Shown: positions 42,442 to 51,776, numbered from the stretch's first letter. The stretch: 64,000 nt of DNA from Pseudoclavibacter sp. Marseille-Q3772 (GCF_916618895.1 NZ_OU745391.1:1116001-1180000), one strand, 5' to 3'. Notes: generated from the letters alone by a model not told the origin. Program-made: numbers and translations.

Positions 42442-43038
42442 TTAGTCGGCGCGGTTGGCGCCGAGCGAGAGCATCCGCAGTACATCGGCACGCTGCTGCG
42501 AGGATGCGAGCTCACCGCGTGCAGCAAGAGTCACGGTTTCGGAGTCGGCCTGGCGCGGCCCACGGTCGGAGACGCAGCCCTGTCGCGCTTCAACCACGGC
42601 AACTGCGCCACGCGCATCAAGACCAAGCATGAGCGCGTCCACCAGCGTGTCCCCGAAGTTCTCTTGCAAGGTCGGTCGCGCCGCACAGGTTTCGACCAGA
42701 TCGTAGAGCCGTCCGAGCCCAACAATGGAGTCCCCCGGCAGATACGCCAGTTGCACCCAGCCATCAAACGGCAGCAGGTGATGCTCACAGAGCGCACGGA
42801 AGCGAATATTGCGCAGCAGCACAACCTGCGCGTCTGCGCGCGCGGCGCCCTCGAGGGGGATGCGGTTCTCGCGCAGGGCGGGCACCGGATCGACCCCGAC
42901 TCCGGCAACAAACTCGCCGAGCGCAGCTGCAACCCGGTGCGGAGTCTTGGCGTACTGCGGCGAATCGACATCCAGTCCGCAAGCTGCCAATAGTTCACGA
43001 ACTGCAGCCGCCGCCCGCTCCGATTGCACCCGGGTCAT
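42442..43038 (-). CDS. folE: GTP cyclohydrolase I (divergent active site)
   Basis: Predicted 198 aa, first enzyme of folate synthesis (GTP to dihydroneopterin triphosphate). Zinc ligands are present as Cys84 and His87 in ALCEHHLLP and Cys155 in RQGCVSDRG. The Gln-Glu of PTLQENF and the Arg of the last motif are kept. The residue two before Cys155, His in E. coli FolE (His179), is Gln153 here, and the Ser-Lys pair of the family is Gly-Arg in IVGLGRL. GGGGAG stands 4 nt before the ATG and overlaps the end of ftsH, so the two are co-transcribed. Confidence 0.92.
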   Translation of the reverse strand: MTRVQSERAAAAVRELLAACGLDVDSPQYAKTPHRVAAALGEFVAGVGVDPVPALRENRIPLEGAARADAQVVLLRNIRFRALCEHHLLPFDGWVQLAYLPGDSIVGLGRLYDLVETCAARPTLQENFGDTLVDALMLGLDARGAVAVVEARQGCVSDRGPRQADSETVTLAARGELASSQQRADVLRMLSLGANRAD

Positions 43039-43047
43039 CAAACTCCC

Positions 43048-45222
43048 CTAGAGCCGAGGTGAATCGCCGTCGAGCACTTCGGGTCCGGCAGGACCGTCAC
43101 CGGCAACCGGTCCGGGACCGCCATTCCCCGGCAGCGGACGCTCGGGCCCACCGGGCAGGCCGTCTCCCGGCAGCGGCTGTCCAGGCCGACCGACACCAGG
43201 AGCACCAGCACCAGGAGCACCAGCACCACCTGAACCACCAGGTGCGCCGCCGGCAACATCGGTCGGGCCCTCGGGCGTACCGGCGTGCGATACCGGTGCC
43301 TCAACACCGGATGCGGGCAGGTGCGGCTTCAGCGGAACCGGCGGCCGCGAGCTAATCGGCCGGTCGGGCGACGAAAGCCATTGATCGCGCTCGGGCAGCT
43401 TCTCAATATCGGCGAAGATTTCGGCCAGCCGTTCATGCCCAATGGTTTCGTATTCGAGCAGTTCCGCAGCGAGCCGGTCAAGCACGTCACGGTTGCGGTC
43501 GAGCACCCACCATGCTTCCTGCTGCGCGTTCTCGAGCAGCGCCTGCACCTCGCGGTCAATCAGGTGCGCGGTCTCGTCAGAGTATGGCGAACCCTGCGAG
43601 CGCGAGTACGGTGAGTCGCCATCGTTATCACCGAACTTGATGGCACCAACGGAGTTCGACATTCCGTATTCGGTGATCATCTTGCGCGCCGTCTTGGTCG
43701 CCTTCTCGATGTCGTTGGATGCACCCGTGGTCGGGTCGTGGAACACGATCTCTTCGGCAATCCGCCCGCCCATCGCATAGGTGAGCTGGTCAAGCAGCTC
43801 ATTGCGCGTCACCGAGTATTTGTCTTCCAGCGGCACAACCATGGTGTATCCCAGGGCTTTACCGCGCGGCAGAATGGTGATCTTCGTTACCGGGTCGGTG
43901 TGACGCAGCGCTGCCGCAGCAATCGCGTGTCCACCCTCGTGGTACGCGGTGATCAGCTTCTCTTGATCGTTCATCACGCGGCTACGACGCTGCGGACCGG
44001 CGATAACCCGGTCGATGGCTTCGTCAATCGCACGCGCATCAATAATCTGTGCGTTCATTCGCGCAGTGAGCAGGGCCGCCTCGTTCAGCACGTTCGCGAG
44101 GTCAGCACCGGTGAATCCGGGGGTCTTGCGGGCAACAACGGCCAGATCGACATCGTCGGCAATGGGCTTGCCCTTGGCATGCACCATCAGGATGCGGCGA
44201 CGGCCCTCGAGGTCTGGCGCGTCGACCCCTACCTGACGGTCAAATCGACCGGGACGCAACAGTGCCGCATCCAGCACATCCGGACGGTTCGTTGCAGCGA
44301 TCAGAATCACGTTCGTGTTCGCGTCGAACCCGTCCATCTCAACGAGCAGCTGGTTCAGCGTTTGTTCGCGTTCGTCGTTACCGCCGCCGAGACCAACACC
44401 GCGCTGGCGACCAACCGCGTCGATCTCGTCGATGAAGATAATCGCGGGCGCATTCTGCTTGGCCTGTTCGAACAGGTCACGCACACGACTCGCACCGACA
44501 CCGACGAACATCTCAACGAAGTCAGAGCCCGAAATCGAGTAGAACGGCACTCCGGCCTCGCCGGCAACAGCCTTTGCGAGCAGGGTCTTACCGGTTCCCG
44601 GAGGTCCGTACAGCAGCACACCCTTAGGGATGCGGGCACCAACCTGCTTGAACTTCGCGGGTTCCTTCAAGAACTCCTTAATTTCAGCGAGTTCCTCGAG
44701 CGCCTCATCGGCTCCGGCGACATCAGCGAAGGTAACCTGCGGGTCTTCCTTCGACACCAGCTTGGCGCGCGACTTGCCAAACTTCATGACACCGCCGGCG
44801 CCACCGCCCTGCATCCCGGACATCATGATCCAAACAAAGAACACGATGAGCATGATCGGGAACAGCAGCGTCAGCGCAGTGGACAGCCAGTTCGGGCCGG
44901 GCACCTCGTCGTTGAAGTGACCGCTGATCTCGGCGTTATCGACCGCCTTCACCACCGTGTTGGCGCGCGCATCAACGAAGTAGAAGTGCAGTCGTTCGCC
45001 GTACTCTTCGTGCGGTTTCTCGAGCTGCACATTGACCCGGTTGTCGCCGGAGACAATGGTTACTTCTTTGAGCTTCTGCTCCTTAACGACCGCAAGACCC
45101 TGCTCGGTGGTCACCTCGGTATCACCCTGCTGGTTGATAAGGCTGAACCCGACACCGATCGCGATGACGGCTATGAGCACGATCACGATCGGGCTCTTCA
45201 CAAGTTTCTTCAAAGTCTTCAT
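43048..45222 (-). CDS. ftsH: Membrane AAA+ zinc protease FtsH
   Basis: Predicted 724 aa. The first membrane helix is [17 protein letters not shown] (about 10-27) and the second [18 protein letters not shown] (about 115-132). The AAA+ domain has [23 protein letters not shown] and the [12 protein letters not shown]. The protease motif is HEGGH, satisfying HExxH, with a downstream zinc Asp in ASNDIEKAT. The last 80 residues are a Pro/Gly-rich disordered tail. The ATG at 45222 (MKTLKKLVK) is chosen because the 32 upstream residues are Cys-rich and atypical. It leads the ftsH-folE part of the block. Confidence 0.96.
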   Translation of the reverse strand: MKTLKKLVKSPIVIVLIAVIAIGVGFSLINQQGDTEVTTEQGLAVVKEQKLKEVTIVSGDNRVNVQLEKPHEEYGERLHFYFVDARANTVVKAVDNAEISGHFNDEVPGPNWLSTALTLLFPIMLIVFFVWIMMSGMQGGGAGGVMKFGKSRAKLVSKEDPQVTFADVAGADEALEELAEIKEFLKEPAKFKQVGARIPKGVLLYGPPGTGKTLLAKAVAGEAGVPFYSISGSDFVEMFVGVGASRVRDLFEQAKQNAPAIIFIDEIDAVGRQRGVGLGGGNDEREQTLNQLLVEMDGFDANTNVILIAATNRPDVLDAALLRPGRFDRQVGVDAPDLEGRRRILMVHAKGKPIADDVDLAVVARKTPGFTGADLANVLNEAALLTARMNAQIIDARAIDEAIDRVIAGPQRRSRVMNDQEKLITAYHEGGHAIAAAALRHTDPVTKITILPRGKALGYTMVVPLEDKYSVTRNELLDQLTYAMGGRIAEEIVFHDPTTGASNDIEKATKTARKMITEYGMSNSVGAIKFGDNDGDSPYSRSQGSPYSDETAHLIDREVQALLENAQQEAWWVLDRNRDVLDRLAAELLEYETIGHERLAEIFADIEKLPERDQWLSSPDRPISSRPPVPLKPHLPASGVEAPVSHAGTPEGPTDVAGGAPGGSGGAGAPGAGAPGVGRPGQPLPGDGLPGGPERPLPGNGGPGPVAGDGPAGPEVLDGDSPRL

Positions 45223-45415
45223 GAACGCGCGCTCGCGCCCTTTCGTTGTGCCGGCGACAGTTTGTTGGCAGCGGACTGCGTAGCACTGCGCGCAGGCACA
45301 ACCACAGGTCGCGCACAAACGACACAGTGCAATTCCCGAGATTCTACCGGTCGCGACCCGCTCAACGACAGCAATGCACGCAGGTGCGCTAAAGGCGAAC
45401 GACGCTTGCGCGGGT

Positions 45416-45421
45416 TAGGCT
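45416..45421 (+). promoter_or_regulatory. -10 hexamer before the RNB pseudogene
   Basis: TAGGCT stands exactly 6 nt before the ATG at 45428, the same spacing as at radA and tilS, indicating a leaderless start. Confidence 0.5.
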
Positions 45422-45427
45422 CGCCGC

Positions 45428-46936
45428 ATGAATGACCGGTCAACGCTCAGCTTTGCCCCGATCCGCAAACACTTCGAACTTCCCGACAGCTACCCGGCTG
45501 ATGCTGAGCATGAAGCTCAGGCTGCGACCGACAAGTACCCAGACTCGCGCGTCGATGCCCGCAATATCGAGTTCGTAACCATCGACCCGGCCGGATCCCT
45601 CGACCTCGACCAGGCGGTGTGCATCCAACGCCTCGACACCGGCTATCGCCTGCACTACGCCATCGCCGATGTTGGCGCGTTCGTCGCCCCCGGCGGCGCC
45701 CTCGATCGCTAGGTCCACGAGCGCGGCCAAACCATCTACCTTCCCGACGGCAATGTACCGCTGCACCCGCGCATCCTGTCGGAACAGCGCGCATCGCTCG
45801 TCGCAGGCGAAGATCGTCCCGCCGTGTGGTGGCAGATTGATACGGATGCGGCCGGTCACCTCGTGCGTGCCCGCGTCTGTCGCGCGCATGTGCACGTCCG
45901 CGAACGCTTCGACTACGAGACGCTGCAGGCGCAGTACGACCGCGGCGAGCAGCTCCACCCCGCGATTTCACTGCTTCCCGAGTGGGCGGAACTTCGCGCC
46001 TCGGTCGCCCGCGAGCGCGGCGCGATCGAACTGCAGCTTCCAGAACAAGACCTCGAGCACATCGACGGCCACTGGCAATTACGCTTGCAGCCGCGCACCA
46101 GTATGGATGCGTGGAACGCTCAGTGTTCGCTGACCACGGGCATGGTCGCCGCTGAGATTATGATCGCCGCCCGGATGGGGATTATTCGCACGCTGCCTTC
46201 GCCGAGCGAGCGAACGGTGGCGCAGTTCCGGGATGTTGCCCGCAGTTTGGGGGTTACGGTCGGTGAGGATGCGAGCCCTGGCGACGTGCTGGCATCCTGC
46301 GCCCCGAACACTCCCGAGGCGCTTTCGCTGCATACTGCGGCCACGAAGCTATTGCGCGGCGCCGGATACGCGACGATGACCGGCGAGCTGCCGGACGAGA
46401 CATGGCATGCCGGGGTGGGCGCCCGATATGCGCACGCGACCGCGCCGCTGCGCCGGCTCGTTGATCGGTATTCGAGCGAACTGTGTTTGGCGATTACGGA
46501 TGGGGCATGGGTCACGCTGGATGAGCATGGCGCGACCCTGCCGGATGATGCCGCGACTGAACGCATCCCGAACGAGCTCTTGAATGAGCTGGAGGCACTC
46601 CCAGGCATCATGCAGCGTTCGGGCAGACTCGCGGCAGATGTGGACAACTCGGCCATCAACCTGGCGGAGGCCGTGGCACTGCAAGACCGGATCGGTGAGG
46701 TCTTTACCGCGGTTCGGCTGCGCGGCAGCGATGACCGCCACCTCGCCGAGGTGTATGTGCCCGAGCCGCCGGTGATTGCCCAGTGCGCGGGTGCGGTACC
46801 CGCCGGGGAGCGCATCGAAGTGCGGCTAACCGAGGCTGCTCCGGCGCGGCGGCGCGTGCGGTTCGTCTATCCGGCAGCGGATGCGGGCAGCAACACGGAC
46901 GCCCGCAGCGAGCCACCTAGCACCAGCCGGCAATAA
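45428..46936 (+). pseudogene. RNB-domain ribonuclease (RNase II/R type) with in-frame amber stop
   Basis: One reading frame runs from 45428 to 46936 and is interrupted once, by TAG at 45710-45712 (codon 95). Before it the catalytic RNB segment SLDLDQAV, with its clustered Asp residues, is intact. After it the frame continues without change (VHERGQTIYLPDGNVPLHP onward) to a normal RNB-family C-terminus, for about 502 codons in all. Family members commonly have Glu (GAG) at this site, so a single G-to-T change explains the stop. The product of the first part would lack most of the active site. Readthrough or a sequencing error are alternatives. It lies on the opposite strand between hpt and ftsH, which are usually adjacent. 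Confidence 0.8.
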
Positions 46937-46947
46937 CCACCCGGCGC

Positions 46948-47574
46948 CTAGACCTCATCCGCGAACCCGGGCGTGATCACCTTTCGCGCGGGCTCGATTG
47001 GGCGCTGCTCATCGTCTTCGCTACCGCCAAACGCCGACGGCTTCAGCACAACGACGTCGGTGAGGTTGCGGTACCGTTCGGCGTGGTCGAGGCCGTACCC
47101 GACAACAAACTCGTTCGGCACGTCAAAGCCGATGTAGCGCACCGAAACATCGGTCTTCAGCCGCTCAGGCTTGCGCAATAGCGTGCAGATTTCTACCGAG
47201 CGGGCTCCGCGCGATTCCAGGTTTCGCTTCAGCCAGGTGAGGGTGAGCCCGGAATCGATGATGTCCTCGACGATGAGCACATCGCGCCCGGTGAGGTCAG
47301 AATCGAGGTCTTTCAGGATGCGGACCACACCCGACGAGACGGTGCCTGATCCGTACGATGACACTGCCATCCAGTCCATTTCGAGATCGATTTCGAGTTC
47401 TCGAGCGAGGTCCGAAACCACCATCACGGCGCCCTTCAGCACGCCCACGAGCAGCGGCTTCTTGCCTCGGTAGTCGCGTTCGATATCGCGCGCAAGTTCG
47501 GCGATGCGTTCAGCGATCTGTTCGGCGGTGAGCAGGACTTCGCGGACTTCTTCGGAAATGGCGCTGGCTCGCAC
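46948..47574 (-). CDS. hpt: Hypoxanthine phosphoribosyltransferase
   Basis: Predicted 208 aa. The PRPP-binding loop [14 protein letters not shown], the GVLKGAVMV loop and the [21 protein letters not shown] segment identify a hypoxanthine/guanine salvage enzyme. The GTG at 47574 is chosen because AAAGG stands 6 nt upstream; the longer open frame upstream overlaps the tilS end and looks non-coding. It lies downstream of tilS with a 166-nt gap, the normal actinobacterial order. Confidence 0.94.
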   Translation of the reverse strand: MRASAISEEVREVLLTAEQIAERIAELARDIERDYRGKKPLLVGVLKGAVMVVSDLARELEIDLEMDWMAVSSYGSGTVSSGVVRILKDLDSDLTGRDVLIVEDIIDSGLTLTWLKRNLESRGARSVEICTLLRKPERLKTDVSVRYIGFDVPNEFVVGYGLDHAERYRNLTDVVVLKPSAFGGSEDDEQRPIEPARKVITPGFADEV

Positions 47575-47740
47575 GGCTGACCTTTCGGTTCGAAGCTGGT
47601 CGGCGGACGTGCATGCGACCGCCGCGGTTGTGTACGTCGAGCCTATATCGCGCGCGCGATCTGCGGGCGGTTTCGATGGCAAACGTCCAGTTGTCGACAC
47701 ACGGACGCGGCCACACCAGTCAGGCGACCGGCGGATGCGA

Positions 47741-48763
47741 TTACACCTGCTCGTCCTCGGCCTCGTCGCTGCCTGCCGCACCGAACAGGATCCTGCCGGC
47801 AGCGCGCTCCACCCGAATACCGGGCAAATCAATCGGACCCTGACCCCGCCACTCCGTTGCCAGCGCGGTAACGGCCATCGTGTGTGCCCGGCTCAGCGAG
47901 ACGCCGAATCCCTGCTCAGCGACGGCCCGACAGATGCGCTGCCGGAGCGCGGCCGGCTGCGTCACCAAACCACCGACGTCGACGGTGACGCGACCATCCG
48001 CATCCGTACCGACAATCTCATGCGCCCATTCCAGTGCGAGCGCGTCAAGCGTTTCAGAGTCTTCGCGCAGGGTGGTTGCAGTTCGCGCCAGCGCTTCGGC
48101 GATGCCGGGCCCGAGTTCGCGCTCGAGCATCGGCATGACGGTGTTGCGGATGCGCACGCGGCGGTAGCGTTCGTCGTCGTTCATGGGGTCGTGCCACGGC
48201 TGCAGGTTCTGGTCGGCGCACGCCTGTTCAGTCTCGGCGCGGCGGATGCCCAGCAGCGGACGCACGAGGGACTCATTGACCACGGCCATACCGTGCAGGG
48301 ATTTTCCACCGGAGCCGCGGGCGAGGCCGAGCAGCACAGTTTCGGCTTGGTCGTCGAGAGTGTGGCCGAGCAGCACCCATTGCGCGTTGAGTTCGTTGCG
48401 CGCACGGTCGATCGCGGCGTAGCGGGCGGCGCGAGCGGATGCTTCGGGTCCGGCACCTTCGTCGGTTACTTCGATCGTTTCGATCACGACGGGGTCGAGG
48501 CCAAGTTCGCGGGCCTGGGATGCGGCGCGTTCAGCCTGCTCGGCGGAACCCGGCTGCAATTGATGATCGACAATCACCGCTCCTACCCGCATCCCCGCTC
48601 GCGGCACCTCGAACGCGGCACCCGCGGCAAGTGCGAGCGAATCGGGGCCGCCGGAGAGCGCAACAAGCACCAGGTCGCCTTCTGCCGCAACCCCGCGCAA
48701 CGCAGTGCGGATGGCACGCCGAATATCGGCTACCGGTGGGGTGAGGCGCGGGCGATCAATCAC
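47741..48763 (-). CDS. tilS: tRNA(Ile)-lysidine synthase
   Basis: Predicted 340 aa. The N-type PP-loop SGGPDSLALAAG (about residue 38) binds ATP, and HTLDDQAET and the Arg-rich RYRRVRIRNTVMP segment follow. It makes lysidine at position 34 of tRNA-Ile(CAU). It is shorter than the E. coli protein because it lacks the long C-terminal domain, as usual in actinobacteria. The GTG start has no Shine-Dalgarno and is preceded by TAGGCT with a 6-nt gap. Confidence 0.94.
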   Translation of the reverse strand: MIDRPRLTPPVADIRRAIRTALRGVAAEGDLVLVALSGGPDSLALAAGAAFEVPRAGMRVGAVIVDHQLQPGSAEQAERAASQARELGLDPVVIETIEVTDEGAGPEASARAARYAAIDRARNELNAQWVLLGHTLDDQAETVLLGLARGSGGKSLHGMAVVNESLVRPLLGIRRAETEQACADQNLQPWHDPMNDDERYRRVRIRNTVMPMLERELGPGIAEALARTATTLREDSETLDALALEWAHEIVGTDADGRVTVDVGGLVTQPAALRQRICRAVAEQGFGVSLSRAHTMAVTALATEWRGQGPIDLPGIRVERAAGRILFGAAGSDEAEDEQV

Positions 48764-48769
48764 CCGGTC

Positions 48770-48775
48770 AGCCTA
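48770..48775 (-). promoter_or_regulatory. -10 hexamer of leaderless tilS
   Basis: On the minus strand TAGGCT precedes the tilS GTG by exactly 6 nt. Confidence 0.5.
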
Positions 48776-48848
48776 TCGGGTTTGGGATGCGGTCGGTACA
48801 GGTCGATGCGTTTCTCCCGCGGGTGCGCACAGCTCATCACCGCTCCCC

Positions 48849-48921
48849 CGGACAAACGGCGCAAATGCGACCCGGCAACCCGTATATCAGGATGCCCACC
48901 CTTATGTTCGCCATTTGTCCG
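48849..48921. repeat. 73-bp palindromic element between tilS and ppa
   Basis: Arms CGGACAAACGGCG (48849-48861) and CGCCATTTGTCCG (48909-48921) pair at 12 of 13 positions across a 47-nt spacer, with CCCC and GGGG just outside. Its size and design match the palindromes at 29.4 kb and around the DUF559 island, but the sequence differs. Confidence 0.7.
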
Positions 48922-49057
48922 CAAGGGGCCGGCGCAACAGCAGCAAGCCGCCCCAAGGAATCGTGCGGGTACGGCCCCGCTAGGCTAGTGCTATCGCAAC
49001 CGCGCGTTGCTGCACACACGACCAAGCACATCCATCAACCCCGTTAAGGAGCACTCA

Positions 49058-49546
49058 ATGGGCACTTACGATGTCGTCATCGAAATCCCCCGTGGCAGCC
49101 ACAACAAGTATGAGGTCGACCACGAGACCGGCCGCGTCTACCTCGACCGTGTGCTGTTCACCCCGTTCGTTTACCCGATCGACTACGGCTTCTTCGAGCA
49201 CACCCTCGCCGATGACGGCGACCCGCTCGACGCCCTCGTGCTGCTCGAGTACCCGGTTTTCCCCGGTGTCGGCCTCAAGGTCCGCCCCGTCGGTGTCTTG
49301 CGCATGTCCGATGAAGCCGGTGGCGACGACAAGATTCTGTGCGTCCCCCACAAGGACCCGCGCTTTGCTCACATCCAGGAGCTCGCCGACGTGCCTGAGA
49401 ACACCCGTGACCAGCTGAAGCACTTCTTCGAGCACTACAAGGACCTCGAACCCGGCAAGTGGGTCAAGGTTGATTCCTGGGGCACCGCGGCCGAGGCCGA
49501 CGAGATCATCCAGCGTTCACTCGCTGCCTACAAGCCAGCCGAGTAG
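49058..49546 (+). CDS. ppa: Inorganic pyrophosphatase
   Basis: Predicted 162-aa family I soluble enzyme hydrolysing pyrophosphate. Motifs are [12 protein letters not shown], the acidic metal site [12 protein letters not shown] and [19 protein letters not shown] stands 7 nt before the ATG. A strong terminator follows. Confidence 0.97.
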   Translation: MGTYDVVIEIPRGSHNKYEVDHETGRVYLDRVLFTPFVYPIDYGFFEHTLADDGDPLDALVLLEYPVFPGVGLKVRPVGVLRMSDEAGGDDKILCVPHKDPRFAHIQELADVPENTRDQLKHFFEHYKDLEPGKWVKVDSWGTAAEADEIIQRSLAAYKPAE

Positions 49547-49563
49547 CTCTTAGCGGGTACGAC

Positions 49564-49600
49564 AACGGGGATGCAGTCAGCTGCATCCCCGTTTTGTCTT
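49564..49600 (+). terminator. Rho-independent terminator of ppa
   Basis: Perfect 13-bp arms AACGGGGATGCAG / CTGCATCCCCGTT with a TCAG loop and a TTGTCTT tail, 18 nt after the ppa stop. It also lies just past the end of the convergent M23 peptidase gene. Confidence 0.9.
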
Positions 49601-49623
49601 GCGTGTGCTTTCGGTCCGGATCG

Positions 49624-51015
49624 TTACGAGTAGTACATTCCCCGGTCACCGAGCCAGATCAGCGGGTCGATCGGTTCGCCTCCCACTTCAATCTGGAAGT
49701 GCAGGTGGCATCCGGTCGAGGGCCCGGTGGTGCCCGCGTAGGCAACGACCTGACCGGCCGATACGTGCTCCCCGGGGTAGGCAACAAAGCCACCCTCGGT
49801 GATGTGCGCATTCATGAACACGGTGCCGTCCGCGTCTTCATAGACGAGCAGATTGCCCCAGCCGTCCATATAGCTTGCCAGGGTGACCACACCATCGGTG
49901 ACGGCGTAGATCGGCGCGCCGCAGGTACCGCCCGGAACAACGATGTCGATACCAGTGTGCATCTTCCAGTAGCCGTAGACGGGGTGCAGCCGCGGCCCGA
50001 AGTAGTCGGTGAGCCAACCGGCCGGGTCCATCGGATAGGCATACTTACCCGACTTCGGGTTCGACCCGCCTCCGCCGGAGGGCGCCGGGGGCGGTGAGTA
50101 CGATCCACCGGATGCGGCCGCGTTTTGCTGTGCTTCTTCCGCGGCCTTGCGGCGTGCCTCTTCGGCCTGACGACGAGCTTCTTCAGCCTTGCGGCGGCGT
50201 TCTTCTTCCTGGCGCTTACGCTCCTCTTCGCGCAGCCGTTCGCCCTCTTTATAGTCGGCGGTCACGACATCGCGGTGTTCCATGAGCGGCTTGAGCATCG
50301 CCTCAAGCTCGGAACCCTTGGAGACTTTCTGATCGCGCTTACGCTGTACGTTCTGTTGCGCGGCGACTGCGGCTTGATAGCTGGACTGCGCTTCCGCTTC
50401 GAGCCGCTCGAGCTCTGCAAGCGCTTCCTTGGCCTGGCCGGCCAGCTGATCGGCATTATTGCGCGCGCTCAGCGCTTCTTGGTAGACCTCATCGTTGTGC
50501 TTACCGAGCTTGGAGACAGTGGACATCCCCCGCAGGAACTGGTCAGCGTTCTCTGGTTGCGCCAGCAATTGCACGGTCGGGTCACTTGGCAGATTATTCA
50601 CCATTGCCGCGGTGTAGGCGCCGGCTTCGCTCTCTGATTCGTCCGCCTTCGCCCGCGCCTCTTCTGCCTGCGTCTGCAGTGTGTGAGTTTGTGAGCGCTG
50701 CTCAGTGGCCGCGTTCTGGGCACTCGCATACGCAGCTCCGGCCGCATCCGCTTCTTTCTCTGCCTCGGCGACCTGCACTTTGAGGTCTTCGATCTGACCG
50801 CGGATCTCGGCGATCAGGGCGTTCTGTTTGTCGACGTCGTCCTGGGCGGCAACAACGTCGTCCCAGGTTGCGTATTCATCGAGGGGCTTCTTATCTGCGG
50901 CGCTGGCCATCGAACCGGGCGCAAGCACCCCGAACACCATCGCTCCGGCAATCACCGCGAGCAGGCCAGGGCGCGCCTGGCGTCGCGCAGCGCGGCCAGA
51001 TGCGGAAGAAGCCAT
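49624..51015 (-). CDS. Secreted M23 (LytM) peptidase with coiled-coil region
   Basis: Predicted 463 aa. A Sec signal ends near MASAADKK, then a long coiled-coil region (about 55-300, ending in an Arg/Glu-rich EERKRQEEERRRKAEEARR helix) and a Gly/Pro linker. The C-terminal LytM domain (about 330-450) has HTGIDI and HLHF zinc motifs, both complete. Such EnvC-like proteins cut peptidoglycan cross-links or activate amidases in cell separation. The upstream region is AT-rich with GTCAC repeats. Confidence 0.92.
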   Translation of the reverse strand: MASSASGRAARRQARPGLLAVIAGAMVFGVLAPGSMASAADKKPLDEYATWDDVVAAQDDVDKQNALIAEIRGQIEDLKVQVAEAEKEADAAGAAYASAQNAATEQRSQTHTLQTQAEEARAKADESESEAGAYTAAMVNNLPSDPTVQLLAQPENADQFLRGMSTVSKLGKHNDEVYQEALSARNNADQLAGQAKEALAELERLEAEAQSSYQAAVAAQQNVQRKRDQKVSKGSELEAMLKPLMEHRDVVTADYKEGERLREEERKRQEEERRRKAEEARRQAEEARRKAAEEAQQNAAASGGSYSPPPAPSGGGGSNPKSGKYAYPMDPAGWLTDYFGPRLHPVYGYWKMHTGIDIVVPGGTCGAPIYAVTDGVVTLASYMDGWGNLLVYEDADGTVFMNAHITEGGFVAYPGEHVSAGQVVAYAGTTGPSTGCHLHFQIEVGGEPIDPLIWLGDRGMYYS

Positions 51016-51341
51016 GAAGTTCTCGATTCTGTGGCGGGAATGGATGCGGTTCAGCTGGTCACAAATGTCACCTTGCGCACATGAGGCACAGTTTTCACAT
51101 TAGTAACATCGAAAACAGTAGCGACAATGTTGCAAATATGTAACCCCTGCCCGGCGTTTGCGTGATTTTTCAGAACAAACCCACCGCGCAGCCGCATCCC
51201 AATCAGGCAGTCGCCAACTCGGATCAACGGACCGAACGACGCAAACCTCGACGGTCCCCACTCGTTTTGCGAGAATCGACTTGCGCGGCTAAGCATTTTG
51301 CGCTTAGGATTTCACCTTGGCGGTTCTGCGGAACAGCTTTT
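51016..51341. other. Divergent intergenic region, M23 gene to tRNA-Glu
   Basis: 326 bp. The left half is AT-rich and holds GGTCACAAATGTCACC (51057-51072, an interrupted palindrome and GTCAC direct repeat) and GTTTTC/GAAAAC arms (51091-51116), which may be control sites of the M23 gene. The right half holds the promoter of tRNA-Glu. No riboswitch was recognised. Confidence 0.4.
51281..51310 (+). promoter_or_regulatory. Promoter of tRNA-Glu
   Basis: TTGCGC (51281-51286) and TAGGAT (51305-51310) with an 18-bp spacer, about 31 nt before the tRNA 5' end. Confidence 0.55.
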
Positions 51342-51414
51342 GGCCCCATCGTCTAGAGGCCTAGGACACCGGCCTTTCACGCCGGCAACACGGGTTCGAA
51401 TCCCGTTGGGGTCA
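51342..51414 (+). tRNA. tRNA-Glu (anticodon TTC)
   Basis: Acceptor arms GGCCCCA / TGGGGTC pair with one G-U. The anticodon stem CCGGC / GCCGG encloses CTTTCAC (anticodon TTC), and the T-arm is CGGGTTCGAATCCCG. No encoded CCA. Confidence 0.96.
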
Positions 51415-51469
51415 CGGTGGCAACACCGTAGAAAAACTGGTATGTTAAATCGTCGCAACAATTCAATAA

Positions 51470-51543
51470 GGCCCTGTAGCGCAGTTGGTTAGCGTGCCGC
51501 CCTGTCACGGCGGAGGTCGCGGGTTCAAGTCCCGTCAGGGTCG
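51470..51543 (+). tRNA. tRNA-Asp (anticodon GTC)
   Basis: Acceptor arms GGCCCTG / CAGGGTC. The anticodon stem CCGCC / GGCGG encloses CTGTCAC (anticodon GTC), and the T-arm is CGGGTTCAAGTCCCG. Discriminator G, no encoded CCA. Confidence 0.96.
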
Positions 51544-51621
51544 CGAGTGCGTCGCCCTCGTCTGTAGAGCAACTAGAGTGGCTCAGGATGAGGGCGTTTC
51601 GCTCAGTAGCGCAAGCTACTT

Positions 51622-51697
51622 GGCTCTGTAGCTCAGTTGGTAGAGCGTTCGACTGAAAATCGAAAGGTCACCGGATCGACGCCGGTCGGAGCCACCA
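51622..51697 (+). tRNA. tRNA-Phe (anticodon GAA), atypical T-loop
   Basis: Acceptor arms GGCTCTG / CGGAGCC, anticodon stem TTCGA / TCGAA around CTGAAAA (anticodon GAA), encoded CCA at 51695-51697. The T-stem ACCGG / CCGGT encloses ATCGACG, so position 54, almost always T, is A. Confidence 0.95.
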
Positions 51698-51700
51698 CAA

Positions 51701-51747
51701 GACCCCCGGCACAACCTGAATGAACTAGCCCCGGGGGTCGTTTCTTT
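51701..51747 (+). terminator. Terminator of the tRNA cluster
   Basis: Nine-bp arms GACCCCCGG / CCGGGGGTC around a 21-nt loop, followed by GTTTCTTTCC, starting 4 nt after the tRNA-Phe CCA. Confidence 0.8.
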
Positions 51748-51776
51748 CCTCCCGCACTCCGAGCTGCCGCTGCCGC

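Noticed and set aside
41361..42527. Longer N-terminal version of the DUF559 protein (388 codons)
   Set aside because: The extra 109 residues are read through the right inverted repeat and a Pro-rich low-complexity stretch; TATAAC seven nt before the ATG at 42200 supports the shorter form.
43738..45435. 565-codon open frame opposite ftsH
   Set aside because: Antisense to conserved AAA+ and protease motifs; no independent start signal.
47647..47660. ATCGCGCGCGCGAT perfect palindrome between tilS and hpt
   Set aside because: Simple CG alternation can arise by chance in this composition; no partner site or hairpin loop.
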